NCBI GenBank assembly: GCA_002293185.1
Contig: DBCS01000003.1
Span: forward strand, 62,001 to 126,000
DNA from: Flavobacteriales bacterium UBA952
Lineage (GTDB): Bacteria > Bacteroidota > Bacteroidia > Flavobacteriales_D > Crocinitomicaceae
Reading direction: 5' to 3'
Length of the DNA: 64,000 nucleotides
Shown: piece after piece, positions 51,133-58,434 of the stretch
How the letters are laid out: the number at the start of each line of letters is the position of its first letter
How positions within the stretch are numbered: the first letter of the stretch is position 1
The notes under the pieces: generated by a model
What the model saw: only the letters and a program-made list of their open reading frames with translations
Databases searched by the model: none
Told to the model about the DNA's origin: nothing
Made by a program: the position numbers and the translations under genes

Positions 51133-52140
51133 ATGCCAAACAGTTCACCAAAGCGAATATTAATCATCAGATTTAGCTCCATCGGAGATATTGTCCTGAC
51201 TTTTACTGTGGCATCCACTATCAAGTCTTTATATCCTCATTGCACCATAGATTTTGTAACTAAACCACAATTCAAAGAGCTTTTAAATGCCTGTCCTGAT
51301 TTGGATACCATTTATACTTTAACAGGAACAGTCGCGCAGCTTAGAAAGGAAATAGATTTCAATCAGTATGACGCCATACTGGATTTACATCATAACCTCA
51401 GATCAAGGATCTTGCTAGGATTTCAATTTGGTAAGGTATACCGTTTTCCAAAAAATAATATTGAAAAATGGCTGCTCACCACCTTCAAAACCCGACCTAA
51501 AATTATAAGACATGTCACCGAGCGCTATCTGGAGACACTAAGCGCTTATACTAAAGCACCAATCGTTGGTATAGCACCAGCATATCGGGTGCCAGATGCC
51601 TCCAAAATTGACATCAAGGAAACTTTCCAAGTAGAACCATCAAAATATGTGGCAGTTGCGATAGGAGCACAGTTTGCCACCAAAAGAATGCCTACTGATT
51701 TACTCGTCGAATTGATTCAAAAAATCAATCTTCCTGTCTTACTTTTGGGCGCAAAAGAAGATCAATTAACTGCTAACGAGATTTTAGAGCAATGTACATC
51801 CAATATCATCTTTTCAGCAGTTGGAACTGCTACTATTCATGAATCGGCATGGTTGGTTAAGAACGCTAAAGCATTACTCACTCACGATACAGGCCTTATG
51901 CACATAGGTGCTAGTTTTGAGGTGCCTTTACACGTCATTTGGGGTAATACAACTAGAGATTTCGGGATGTATCCGTATCGTGTGGAACAAGAACAGGTAT
52001 TTAATTATGAAGTATCGGGTTTATCTTGCAGGCCTTGTTCAAAAATTGGGCATCAAAGCTGCCCTAAGGGTCATTTTTCTTGTATGAGACAGCAAGATTT
52101 GGTAGCAATTGCCCATGCGATTAACGAGGCAAAAGCCTAG
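51133..52140 (+). CDS. Glycosyltransferase family 9 (heptosyltransferase-like)
   Basis: A 335-residue GT9 enzyme, the family of LPS heptosyltransferases. The N-terminus is ILIIRFSSIGDIVLTFTVAS, followed by IDFVTKPQFKELLNACPDLD and DAILDLHHNLRSR. The nucleotide-sugar domain includes VAVAIGAQFATKRMPTDLL, LLGAKEDQLTANEIL and LLTHDTGLMHIGASFEVPLH (Asp-Thr-Gly). It probably adds a sugar to the lipid A core. A cysteine cluster lies near the end (LSCRPCSKIGHQSCPKGHFS). The start at 51133 is the ATG four bases behind a variant promoter box. Its 3' end overlaps the convergent thioesterase by four bases. Confidence 0.91.
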   Translation: MPNSSPKRILIIRFSSIGDIVLTFTVASTIKSLYPHCTIDFVTKPQFKELLNACPDLDTIYTLTGTVAQLRKEIDFNQYDAILDLHHNLRSRILLGFQFGKVYRFPKNNIEKWLLTTFKTRPKIIRHVTERYLETLSAYTKAPIVGIAPAYRVPDASKIDIKETFQVEPSKYVAVAIGAQFATKRMPTDLLVELIQKINLPVLLLGAKEDQLTANEILEQCTSNIIFSAVGTATIHESAWLVKNAKALLTHDTGLMHIGASFEVPLHVIWGNTTRDFGMYPYRVEQEQVFNYEVSGLSCRPCSKIGHQSCPKGHFSCMRQQDLVAIAHAINEAKA

Positions 52141-52652
52141 TCTTCTATAAAAAGTTTTTTGAGTTCCGTAGCGTCGGCGGCTTTCATTTTACCTGCTAAT
52201 ATAAGGGCCAGTTGCTTGCGTCGCAGCGCGCCATCATAGCGCATTTTTTCCTCCTCAGTTTCTGGGATTAAAGCCGGAACTTGAATTGGGTTTCCATTCT
52301 GATCTACGGCAACAAATGTGTAAATCGCTTCATTGCATTTTTCACGTTGCCCAGTTACGGCATCTTCTACAAATACATCTAGAAATACTTCCATTGATGA
52401 GTTGAAAGCACGTGAAACTTTGGCCTCAATAGTTACAATTGATGCGTGGTTGATGGGCTTTTGAAAAGAGACATTATTAACTGATGCCGTCACCACAACG
52501 CGTTTAGAGTGGCGGTGTGCTGAGACACTTGCAATGACGTCCATCCAAGCGAGTAGCTGCCCTCCAAAAAGGTTGCCAAGGGTATTGGTGTCATTAGGCA
52601 ATACAATCTTTGTTGTAATGGCTAGTGTTTCAGAGGCTTTATTTGCTTTCAT
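52137..52652 (-). CDS. Acyl-CoA thioesterase (hotdog fold)
   Basis: A 171-residue cytoplasmic hotdog-fold thioesterase of the YciA/ACOT type that hydrolyses acyl-CoA. The active-site region NDTNTLGNLFGGQLLAWMD carries the conserved Asn/Asp. It is followed by VVVTASVNNVSFQKPINHAS and a long second strand pair. A C-terminal helix-rich tail of about 40 residues is present. It has an exact TAACTTTG box exactly four bases before its ATG, so a leaderless message is expected, and it overlaps the convergent GT9 gene by four bases. Confidence 0.92.
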   Translation of the reverse strand: MKANKASETLAITTKIVLPNDTNTLGNLFGGQLLAWMDVIASVSAHRHSKRVVVTASVNNVSFQKPINHASIVTIEAKVSRAFNSSMEVFLDVFVEDAVTGQREKCNEAIYTFVAVDQNGNPIQVPALIPETEEEKMRYDGALRRKQLALILAGKMKAADATELKKLFIED

Positions 52653-52656
52653 AGAA

Positions 52657-52664
52657 CAAAGTTA
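52657..52664 (-). promoter_or_regulatory. TAnnTTTG element with four-base spacing to the thioesterase start
   Basis: On the minus strand: TAACTTTG, TTCT, then the ATG at 52652. Exact match. Confidence 0.65.
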
Positions 52665-52724
52665 ATGAATCCATGTTATCGATATTATTTATGAAGAGAT
52701 TATTAAAATTTGTAGTACTTATTG

Positions 52725-52732
52725 TATTTTTA
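52725..52732 (+). promoter_or_regulatory. Variant -7 element for the metalloprotease gene
   Basis: TATTTTTA is one base off consensus and lies 32 bases before the ATG at 52765, leaving a leader of about 28 bases. Confidence 0.4.
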
Positions 52733-52764
52733 CGCCAAACTATTGTGCTTTATTCCTATCAACT

Positions 52765-54963
52765 ATGAAACAACTTTACTTTTTTGCGCTACTCATTGGC
52801 GCTCTTGGTTATTCTACGGCAGTTTTTGCTCAACAACCCAAGCGCGTATTAGATACCCAAAACATGCGCGAAGGAGAAAGCGTAGAATATTGTATTACCC
52901 ACAAAAAACATACCGCATTGCTGCAAAACCCTGAATATGTGAAGGGCCTAGCAATTGCAGAGCAAGAATTTGCAGCAATTGCTAAAAAAGGAAACGACCA
53001 AAAAGCGACCATTTACACGATTCCAGTAGTCTTTCATGTGATGCACATCAACGGCATAGAAAACATCTCAGACGAACAAATATTTAATGCACTTTTTATT
53101 CTCAACCGAGATTTCCGTAAACTTAATGGAGATACAGCGAATGTACACCCTGACTTTCAAGGAATGCCAAGTGATACAGAAATAGAATTTAGAATGGCAA
53201 CAATTGCACCTAACGGCCAATGCTTCAGTGGCATTACACGTACTTATTCGCCAATGAGTTACCAAGGAGACGACGGTGGTGATCAAGTAGATGCTATCGT
53301 TGCTGGTAATAATGTATATAATGGGCAGTGGCCAGGCAATAAATACCTTAATATCTTTGTAATGGGAGATATCGGTGGAGCAGCAGGCTACACCTATAAG
53401 CCTAGTAATTGGGGTGCCACGAGCATGAAAAATGGTATCTGGATTCTACACGACTACGTCGGGGCTATTGGAACTGGTTCTGTTGGAGCAAGTCGAGCGC
53501 TCACGCATGAACTTGGTCACTGGCTCAATTTAGACCATACCTGGGGTGGCAATAATAATCCTGGGAATGCCTCAAGTTGCAGTACCGATGACCAAGTCCA
53601 AGATACACCAACTTGTATTGGTGTAACGGCTTGTTTACTCAATGCAAATACTTGCGATATCGATAATAGTTATTGGGGCTTCAATATCCGAGACAATGTC
53701 GAAAACTACATGGACTACTCTTATTGTTCTAAAATGTATACCGAAGGGCAGCGAACGCGCATGCGCAACGCACTTCAGGTTGCGAGTACGGGCCGGGCTA
53801 ATGTTGTGTCTGCAGCTAATTTAGCAGCAGTAGGCGCTGCCGGAACCCCCTATCTTTGTAAAGCAGATTTTACAGCCGACAAAACCACGATTTGTCCGGG
53901 CAATGAAGTCCAACTCAATGACCAATCATATAATGCTGTAGTGAGTTGGAGTTGGGTCATTACACCTTCTGCTGGCTGGGCTTTTGCAAGTGGCTCCTCA
54001 GCGAGCTCTGAAAACCCTACAATTGTTTTCAACACACCCGGGCTCTACGATGTGCAGCTCACCGCAACCGACGGCACAAATAGTGACGAAGAAACGAAAA
54101 CAGGATTCATTCGGGTGTTGGGCACCGCGGCCTCTTTGCCTTTTTGGGAAGGATTTGAAGACTATACGTCATTAGCTAATTTGCCAACGTGGGAGCTAGT
54201 AAATACACCAGCCAATAATTTCTTCACACTAGAAACAAACTTCGGGCATTCAGGCAATAAATGCGCCCGCCTCAACAACTTTGGACAAACTGCTTCTAAC
54301 ATAGATGAACTCACCTCATCAAACTTCGATTTGTCGGGAATCGACCCTACTACCGGAACAGTAACACTTTCTTTTCGTTTTGCATACCGCAAGCGCACCA
54401 GCTCAGATTACGAATGGCTCAAAGTATTTATTACGGGTAATTGCGGTGAAAACTGGGCACAAAGAAAAACAATCGGTGGAAATCAGCTTTCTAATCAAGT
54501 TTCGTCAAGCGCATGGGAGCCAACTAGTCAAACAGATTGGGTAACAGTCCACATGACAAACGTTACCAGTAACTATTTTACCGATAACTTCCGCATGCGA
54601 TTCAAGTTTGAAGGCGAAGGAGGCAATAACTTCTTTCTAGACGACATCAATTTGTATACGGGAGGCCCATCCAACGACCTAATTGTGTCTGCACTAGAAT
54701 TAGAATCCGAATTCACAAATTTGAGTGTCTTCCCGAACCCTACTGATGGAGACCTTCATTTGCAATTTACTTCCGCAACGGGAGGAGCTGCCCAACTTTA
54801 CCTCACAGACCTCAGTGGAAAGGTGGTAGGGCATTATCCATTGCAGCTGCAAATAGGAAATAATTTGGTCATTACCGAAACGAACCAACTTGCGGCCGGT
54901 AGTTACCTGATCACATTAGATTTGAAGGGCGTGAAGACCACACGCACCTTTGTAGTCAAATAG
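52765..54963 (+). CDS. Secreted M43 (pappalysin-like) zinc metalloprotease with PKD and T9SS type A sorting domain
   Basis: A 732-residue secreted protease. The signal peptide is MKQLYFFALLIGALGYSTAVFA. The catalytic domain carries the zinc motif THELGHWLNLDHTWGG (HExxHxxxxxH, about residue 247) and the Met-turn NYMDYSYCSKMYTEGQ. An N-terminal propeptide-like segment includes TIYTIPVVFHVMH. A PKD-type domain (CPGNEVQLNDQSYNAVVSWS), a jelly-roll/MAM-like region and a type A sorting domain (VFPNPTDGDLHLQF ... AGSYLITLDLKG) follow. It should be exported by T9SS and act on extracellular proteins. It ends nine bases from convergent uvrC. Confidence 0.92.
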   Translation: MKQLYFFALLIGALGYSTAVFAQQPKRVLDTQNMREGESVEYCITHKKHTALLQNPEYVKGLAIAEQEFAAIAKKGNDQKATIYTIPVVFHVMHINGIENISDEQIFNALFILNRDFRKLNGDTANVHPDFQGMPSDTEIEFRMATIAPNGQCFSGITRTYSPMSYQGDDGGDQVDAIVAGNNVYNGQWPGNKYLNIFVMGDIGGAAGYTYKPSNWGATSMKNGIWILHDYVGAIGTGSVGASRALTHELGHWLNLDHTWGGNNNPGNASSCSTDDQVQDTPTCIGVTACLLNANTCDIDNSYWGFNIRDNVENYMDYSYCSKMYTEGQRTRMRNALQVASTGRANVVSAANLAAVGAAGTPYLCKADFTADKTTICPGNEVQLNDQSYNAVVSWSWVITPSAGWAFASGSSASSENPTIVFNTPGLYDVQLTATDGTNSDEETKTGFIRVLGTAASLPFWEGFEDYTSLANLPTWELVNTPANNFFTLETNFGHSGNKCARLNNFGQTASNIDELTSSNFDLSGIDPTTGTVTLSFRFAYRKRTSSDYEWLKVFITGNCGENWAQRKTIGGNQLSNQVSSSAWEPTSQTDWVTVHMTNVTSNYFTDNFRMRFKFEGEGGNNFFLDDINLYTGGPSNDLIVSALELESEFTNLSVFPNPTDGDLHLQFTSATGGAAQLYLTDLSGKVVGHYPLQLQIGNNLVITETNQLAAGSYLITLDLKGVKTTRTFVVK

Positions 54964-54972
54964 GCTTGTATT

Positions 54973-56793
54973 TTATTGAGATTGATCGGCAATAGTTCTC
55001 AAATATTCAAATAGGAGTCTTGTTTTGGAGGCTCCTATTTTTTTTGCGACTTCTTCAGGAGGGGCTGCTTGCAGTGCAGAAATCGTTTTGAATTCACGAA
55101 AAATTGTTGCTATGGTTTTAGGCCCGAGTCCTTTAATCGAATCGAGCTTAGAACCAATTGCACCTTTACTGCGTTTGTTTCTATGGTGACTCAAGCCAAA
55201 GCGGTGCGCCTCATCGCGAAGTTGCTGTACTAATTTTAAGGCCAAAGATCGTCTGCTCAAAATCAAAGATTTGGAAAACCCAGGCTTGTATAATTCCTCT
55301 AACCTTTTTGCCAAGCCAACCAGTTTAATTTCCTTTTGCATTCCAATTTCTTCAATGGCTTCTAACGCCGCTCCGAGTTGTCCTTTGCCTCCATCAATCA
55401 CCACCAAGTCCGGAAGATCGATACCTTCTTCTTTAAGCCGTCTATATCTTCTCCCAACGGCTTCTTTCATCGTTCTAAAGTCATCTGGACCAACCACACT
55501 TCTGACATTAAAGTGACGGTAATCGGCTTTGCTGGGCACGCCATTTTTAAATACCACGCATGCAGAAACCGCGTTTGTTCCCTGAAGATTGGAGTTATCA
55601 AAACATTCAATGTGTAGGGGTGCTTTGGCTAAGCCTAAAGCACTTTGAAGTTCCAATACTGCTTGCATAGGCGCATTTTGTACAGAAGTGCTTTTATTCA
55701 TCGCTGCTTTTTTGGCTTGTAACTGGGCATGCCGGACATTATTTTTAGCCATTTCTAACAGTTGTCTCTTTTCACCAATTTTTGGGAAAAAGCTTTTTGA
55801 GTCGCTAAGATCCAGTATGGTTTCGATGCCAATGGCAATTTCTTTAGACTTACTTTCAAAATGCGTACGCAACTGTGGAAGTAATTGCAGGTATAAGGTT
55901 TCTATTGAAGCGCACAAAGGGTTAGAAACTCTAGAGGTATAGGCATGCACAATACTTCCTTCGTTAATGACAATATAGCTCACCCATGCATCGTCTGCCG
56001 CTTGCTCAACATAACAGACATCAAAGTTTTGTGTGTGGTCAGAGACTACCATAGATTTAGATTGGTACTTACCAAGGGCATCGATGAGCTCTTTGCAATG
56101 TTGTGCCGCTTCAAATTCTTGTAGACCAGCATGCATTTGCATGTCTCGTTTCAATTGTTGAATAAGCGAGTAGTTCTTTCCCTCTAATAAAAGCCGAACG
56201 GCGTTCAACGTTTGTTCGTACGCGGCACTGGTTTGGTGTTCTTGACATGGCCCAGCGCATTTTCCAATGTGGTATTCCAGACAAACCTTGTATTTCTGCT
56301 GCTCGATTTTTTGCGGCCGCAGGTCGAGGGCGCAGGTTCTTATCTGAAAAAGTTCGCGAATCAACGCAAGCAATTGATGCATTTGCTTCACGTTAGGGTA
56401 AGGGCCATAATAGGTAGATCCGTCGTTGAATTTACGCCGTGTTGGGAATACGCGCGGAAAAGCTTCATTTTTGATGACAATCCAAGGATAGGTTTTGTCG
56501 TCTTTCAACAAAACATTGTAGCGTGGACGGTAACTTTTGATGAGGTTATTTTCGAGTAGTAAGGCATCGAGTTCATTTTCTACAACTGTAAAGCGCAAGT
56601 CTTCTATTAATTGAACGAGCGTCCGGGTTTTTCCGTCCAGATGATCTTTCTGAAAATAGGAGCTCACCCTTTTTTTCAGATCGATGGCCTTTCCAACATA
56701 AATAATTTGACCTTGCTTGTCTAAAAATTGATACACGCCAGGGTTGTGCGGTAGTGTATTGACTTTTTGCAGCAATTGTTCTTTAGCGTTCAC
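54973..56793 (-). CDS. uvrC: Excinuclease ABC subunit C
   Basis: UvrC makes both incisions in nucleotide excision repair. The 606-residue protein has the GIY-YIG nuclease domain at its start (NPGVYQFLDKQGQIIYVGKA), the cysteine-rich YHIGKCAGPCQEHQ segment, a UvrB-binding UVR helix (LIQQLKRDMQMHAGLQEFEA), the RNase H-like C-terminal nuclease (IECFDNSNLQGTNAVSA, VIDGGKGQLGAAL) and terminal HhH motifs (SIKGLGPKTIATIFREF). The start codon is GTG at 56793, four bases behind an exact TAAATTTG box. Mfd, which feeds the same pathway, is encoded at the other end of the window. Confidence 0.97.
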   Translation of the reverse strand: MNAKEQLLQKVNTLPHNPGVYQFLDKQGQIIYVGKAIDLKKRVSSYFQKDHLDGKTRTLVQLIEDLRFTVVENELDALLLENNLIKSYRPRYNVLLKDDKTYPWIVIKNEAFPRVFPTRRKFNDGSTYYGPYPNVKQMHQLLALIRELFQIRTCALDLRPQKIEQQKYKVCLEYHIGKCAGPCQEHQTSAAYEQTLNAVRLLLEGKNYSLIQQLKRDMQMHAGLQEFEAAQHCKELIDALGKYQSKSMVVSDHTQNFDVCYVEQAADDAWVSYIVINEGSIVHAYTSRVSNPLCASIETLYLQLLPQLRTHFESKSKEIAIGIETILDLSDSKSFFPKIGEKRQLLEMAKNNVRHAQLQAKKAAMNKSTSVQNAPMQAVLELQSALGLAKAPLHIECFDNSNLQGTNAVSACVVFKNGVPSKADYRHFNVRSVVGPDDFRTMKEAVGRRYRRLKEEGIDLPDLVVIDGGKGQLGAALEAIEEIGMQKEIKLVGLAKRLEELYKPGFSKSLILSRRSLALKLVQQLRDEAHRFGLSHHRNKRSKGAIGSKLDSIKGLGPKTIATIFREFKTISALQAAPPEEVAKKIGASKTRLLFEYLRTIADQSQ

Positions 56794-56797
56794 GCTT

Positions 56798-56805
56798 CAA
56801 ATTTA
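56798..56805 (-). promoter_or_regulatory. TAnnTTTG element with four-base spacing to the uvrC GTG start
   Basis: On the minus strand: TAAATTTG, AAGC, then GTG at 56793. Exact box. The same geometry before a GTG start supports both the start choice and the leaderless model. Confidence 0.65.
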
Positions 56806-56835
56806 GAAACATTGTGCGGATTCTACTGCTCTTCT

Positions 56836-56843
56836 TATCTTTG
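56836..56843 (+). promoter_or_regulatory. TAnnTTTG element with four-base spacing to the nadC start
   Basis: TATCTTTG, TTGC, then the ATG at 56848. Exact box. The divergent uvrC box lies only 30 bp away, so the two promoters share one short region. Confidence 0.65.
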
Positions 56844-56847
56844 TTGC

Positions 56848-57684
56848 ATGCTAGACGAATTTATAAGAACAGCGCTTCAAGAGGACATCCAAGACGGAGA
56901 TCATTCTTCTTTGGCTTGTGTTCCAGAAGATGCAGTATCTACAGCATTTCTTTTGATCAAAGAAAAAGGTGTACTTGCCGGCATGCAAGTTGCACAGCGT
57001 ATCTGTGAAATCTACGACCCCAACTTAGTGTTGAAGGCCAAACTCAAAGATGGTGCTCCTGTTGAATTTGGTCAAGTTGCCTTTATTTTAGAAGGATCTG
57101 CCCGTTCAATTTTGGCCATAGAACGATTACTTCTCAATTGCATGCAACACATGAGCGGAATTGCAACCCAAACTGCTTATTACGTCAGCCTTATTGCAGG
57201 CACAAATTGCACGCTTTTAGATACCCGAAAAACCTCACCCGGCATGCGTATTTTGGATAAATATGCCGTTAAAGTTGGAGGCGGGGCCAACCATCGTTTT
57301 GGGCTTTATGACATGATTATGCTCAAAGACAACCACATTGACTACGCGGGTGGTTTGGGTCCTGCCTTGCAACGCACTAAAGCTTACCAAGAAAGTATGA
57401 AGCTTGATTTGAAGGTAGAGGTGGAGGTCCGTTCAATGGATGAACTCAAAGAACTATTGTCACTCCCTTTTGATTACCACCGTGTCATGTTAGATAATTT
57501 TACGCCCAAAGACTTAAAGGCAGCCTTACAACTTATACCGCAGGGTATTGAAACAGAAGCGAGTGGAGGCATTACCTCAGAGACCATCCGAGCCTACGCA
57601 GAAACGGGTGTTCAATATATTTCAGTGGGTGCACTCACTCATTCGGTAAAAGCCTTAGACATGAGCCTTAAGGCTCAGCTCTAA
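56848..57684 (+). CDS. nadC: Nicotinate-nucleotide pyrophosphorylase (carboxylating)
   Basis: NadC (quinolinate phosphoribosyltransferase) makes nicotinate mononucleotide from quinolinate and PRPP; NadD at 11.7 kb uses its product. The 278-residue protein begins LDEFIRTALQEDIQDGDHSS. It shows ERLLLNCMQHMSGIATQTAY, LLDTRKTSPGMRILDKYAVK, GGGANHRFGLYDMIMLKDNH, EVEVRSMDEL, VMLDNFTPKDLKAAL and EASGGITSETIRAYAETGVQ, all diagnostic. The start at 56848 follows an exact promoter box by four bases; upstream in-frame Met codons would lie in the uvrC promoter. The 3' end overlaps the convergent transferase gene by 17 bp. Confidence 0.96.
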   Translation: MLDEFIRTALQEDIQDGDHSSLACVPEDAVSTAFLLIKEKGVLAGMQVAQRICEIYDPNLVLKAKLKDGAPVEFGQVAFILEGSARSILAIERLLLNCMQHMSGIATQTAYYVSLIAGTNCTLLDTRKTSPGMRILDKYAVKVGGGANHRFGLYDMIMLKDNHIDYAGGLGPALQRTKAYQESMKLDLKVEVEVRSMDELKELLSLPFDYHRVMLDNFTPKDLKAALQLIPQGIETEASGGITSETIRAYAETGVQYISVGALTHSVKALDMSLKAQL

Positions 57685-58297
57685 AGTGTGCTACTGCAAA
57701 AAGAAAACCATGCGCTTCTGCAAGTTTTACAAGGAAAGTCTTGTTTAGCCCTGCCCCTTTCACACAGCCTTCTAACAGGTAGGTCAATTGGTTTTGTTCT
57801 CTGCTTTGAATTTGAATCCCATCTTTAAATGATAGGCCCGGAATATCGTAAAGTTTGTATACAGCTTCTTTTGCACACCATAGTTCTAAGGGCCAATTTC
57901 CTTTAACCTCTTGATATAAATTTTTTTCGTCATCTGACACAAACTTATTTATAATTCTAGAGGCGTCACGGTCGGCTTTTTCAAGATCAATCCCTATCGG
58001 GATTTCAGAAAAGGCAAATGCTACAAAATGATGGCTGTGTGAAATAGAAATATAATTTTTATCACCTTCTAAAAAGGGTTTGCCATTCAACTTATATGTA
58101 ATAGGTTTATTTATTCCGAGTGAATTACGTAAAAAGCGAATACCTAGGAATGCTTCTTTGCGTTGGCGATTCGTGAAATTTTTACTTTGCGCAATTTCTT
58201 CTTTAAAAAGAGCAACCGCCTTTTCATCAATTAACAATGAATTCATATAAAGGAAGTTCAAAGCCGTTAACTGAAAATCTATGGAGATAGGAGTCAT
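57668..58297 (-). CDS. 4'-phosphopantetheinyl transferase superfamily protein
   Basis: A 209-residue PPTase of the Sfp/AcpT type that transfers phosphopantetheine from CoA to carrier proteins. It shows the P1-like NGKPFLEGDKNYISISHSHH, the magnesium-binding GIDLEKADRD and the WCAKEAVYKLYD motif (catalytic Glu-Ala-x-Tyr-Lys). No polyketide, peptide-synthetase or acyl carrier gene is nearby, so its carrier is probably the fatty-acid ACP or an unlinked system. The start at 58297 is four bases behind a variant TGTGTTTG box; an alternative Met at 58246 would shorten it by 17 residues. It overlaps convergent nadC by 17 bp. Confidence 0.88.
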   Translation of the reverse strand: MTPISIDFQLTALNFLYMNSLLIDEKAVALFKEEIAQSKNFTNRQRKEAFLGIRFLRNSLGINKPITYKLNGKPFLEGDKNYISISHSHHFVAFAFSEIPIGIDLEKADRDASRIINKFVSDDEKNLYQEVKGNWPLELWCAKEAVYKLYDIPGLSFKDGIQIQSREQNQLTYLLEGCVKGAGLNKTFLVKLAEAHGFLFAVAHFRAEP

Positions 58298-58301
58298 ATA
58301 G

Positions 58302-58309
58302 CAAACACA
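58302..58309 (-). promoter_or_regulatory. Variant -7 element with four-base spacing to the PPTase start
   Basis: On the minus strand: TGTGTTTG (second base differs from consensus), CTAT, then the ATG at 58297. Confidence 0.35.
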
Positions 58310-58382
58310 GGATTATTCTACAAATATGCGCAAACATCTAATAGAATTTTGATGAATTTTATGTTAAGACTATGGATTTTTC

Positions 58383-58390
58383 TATATTTA
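58383..58390 (+). promoter_or_regulatory. Variant -7 element for the TonB-dependent receptor
   Basis: TATATTTA is one base off TAnnTTTG and lies 44 bp before the ATG at 58435, in an A/T-rich leader. Confidence 0.4.
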
Positions 58391-58434
58391 CATTCTTATA
58401 AAAACGAGATATAGTAAAATTTATACGCATTAAT

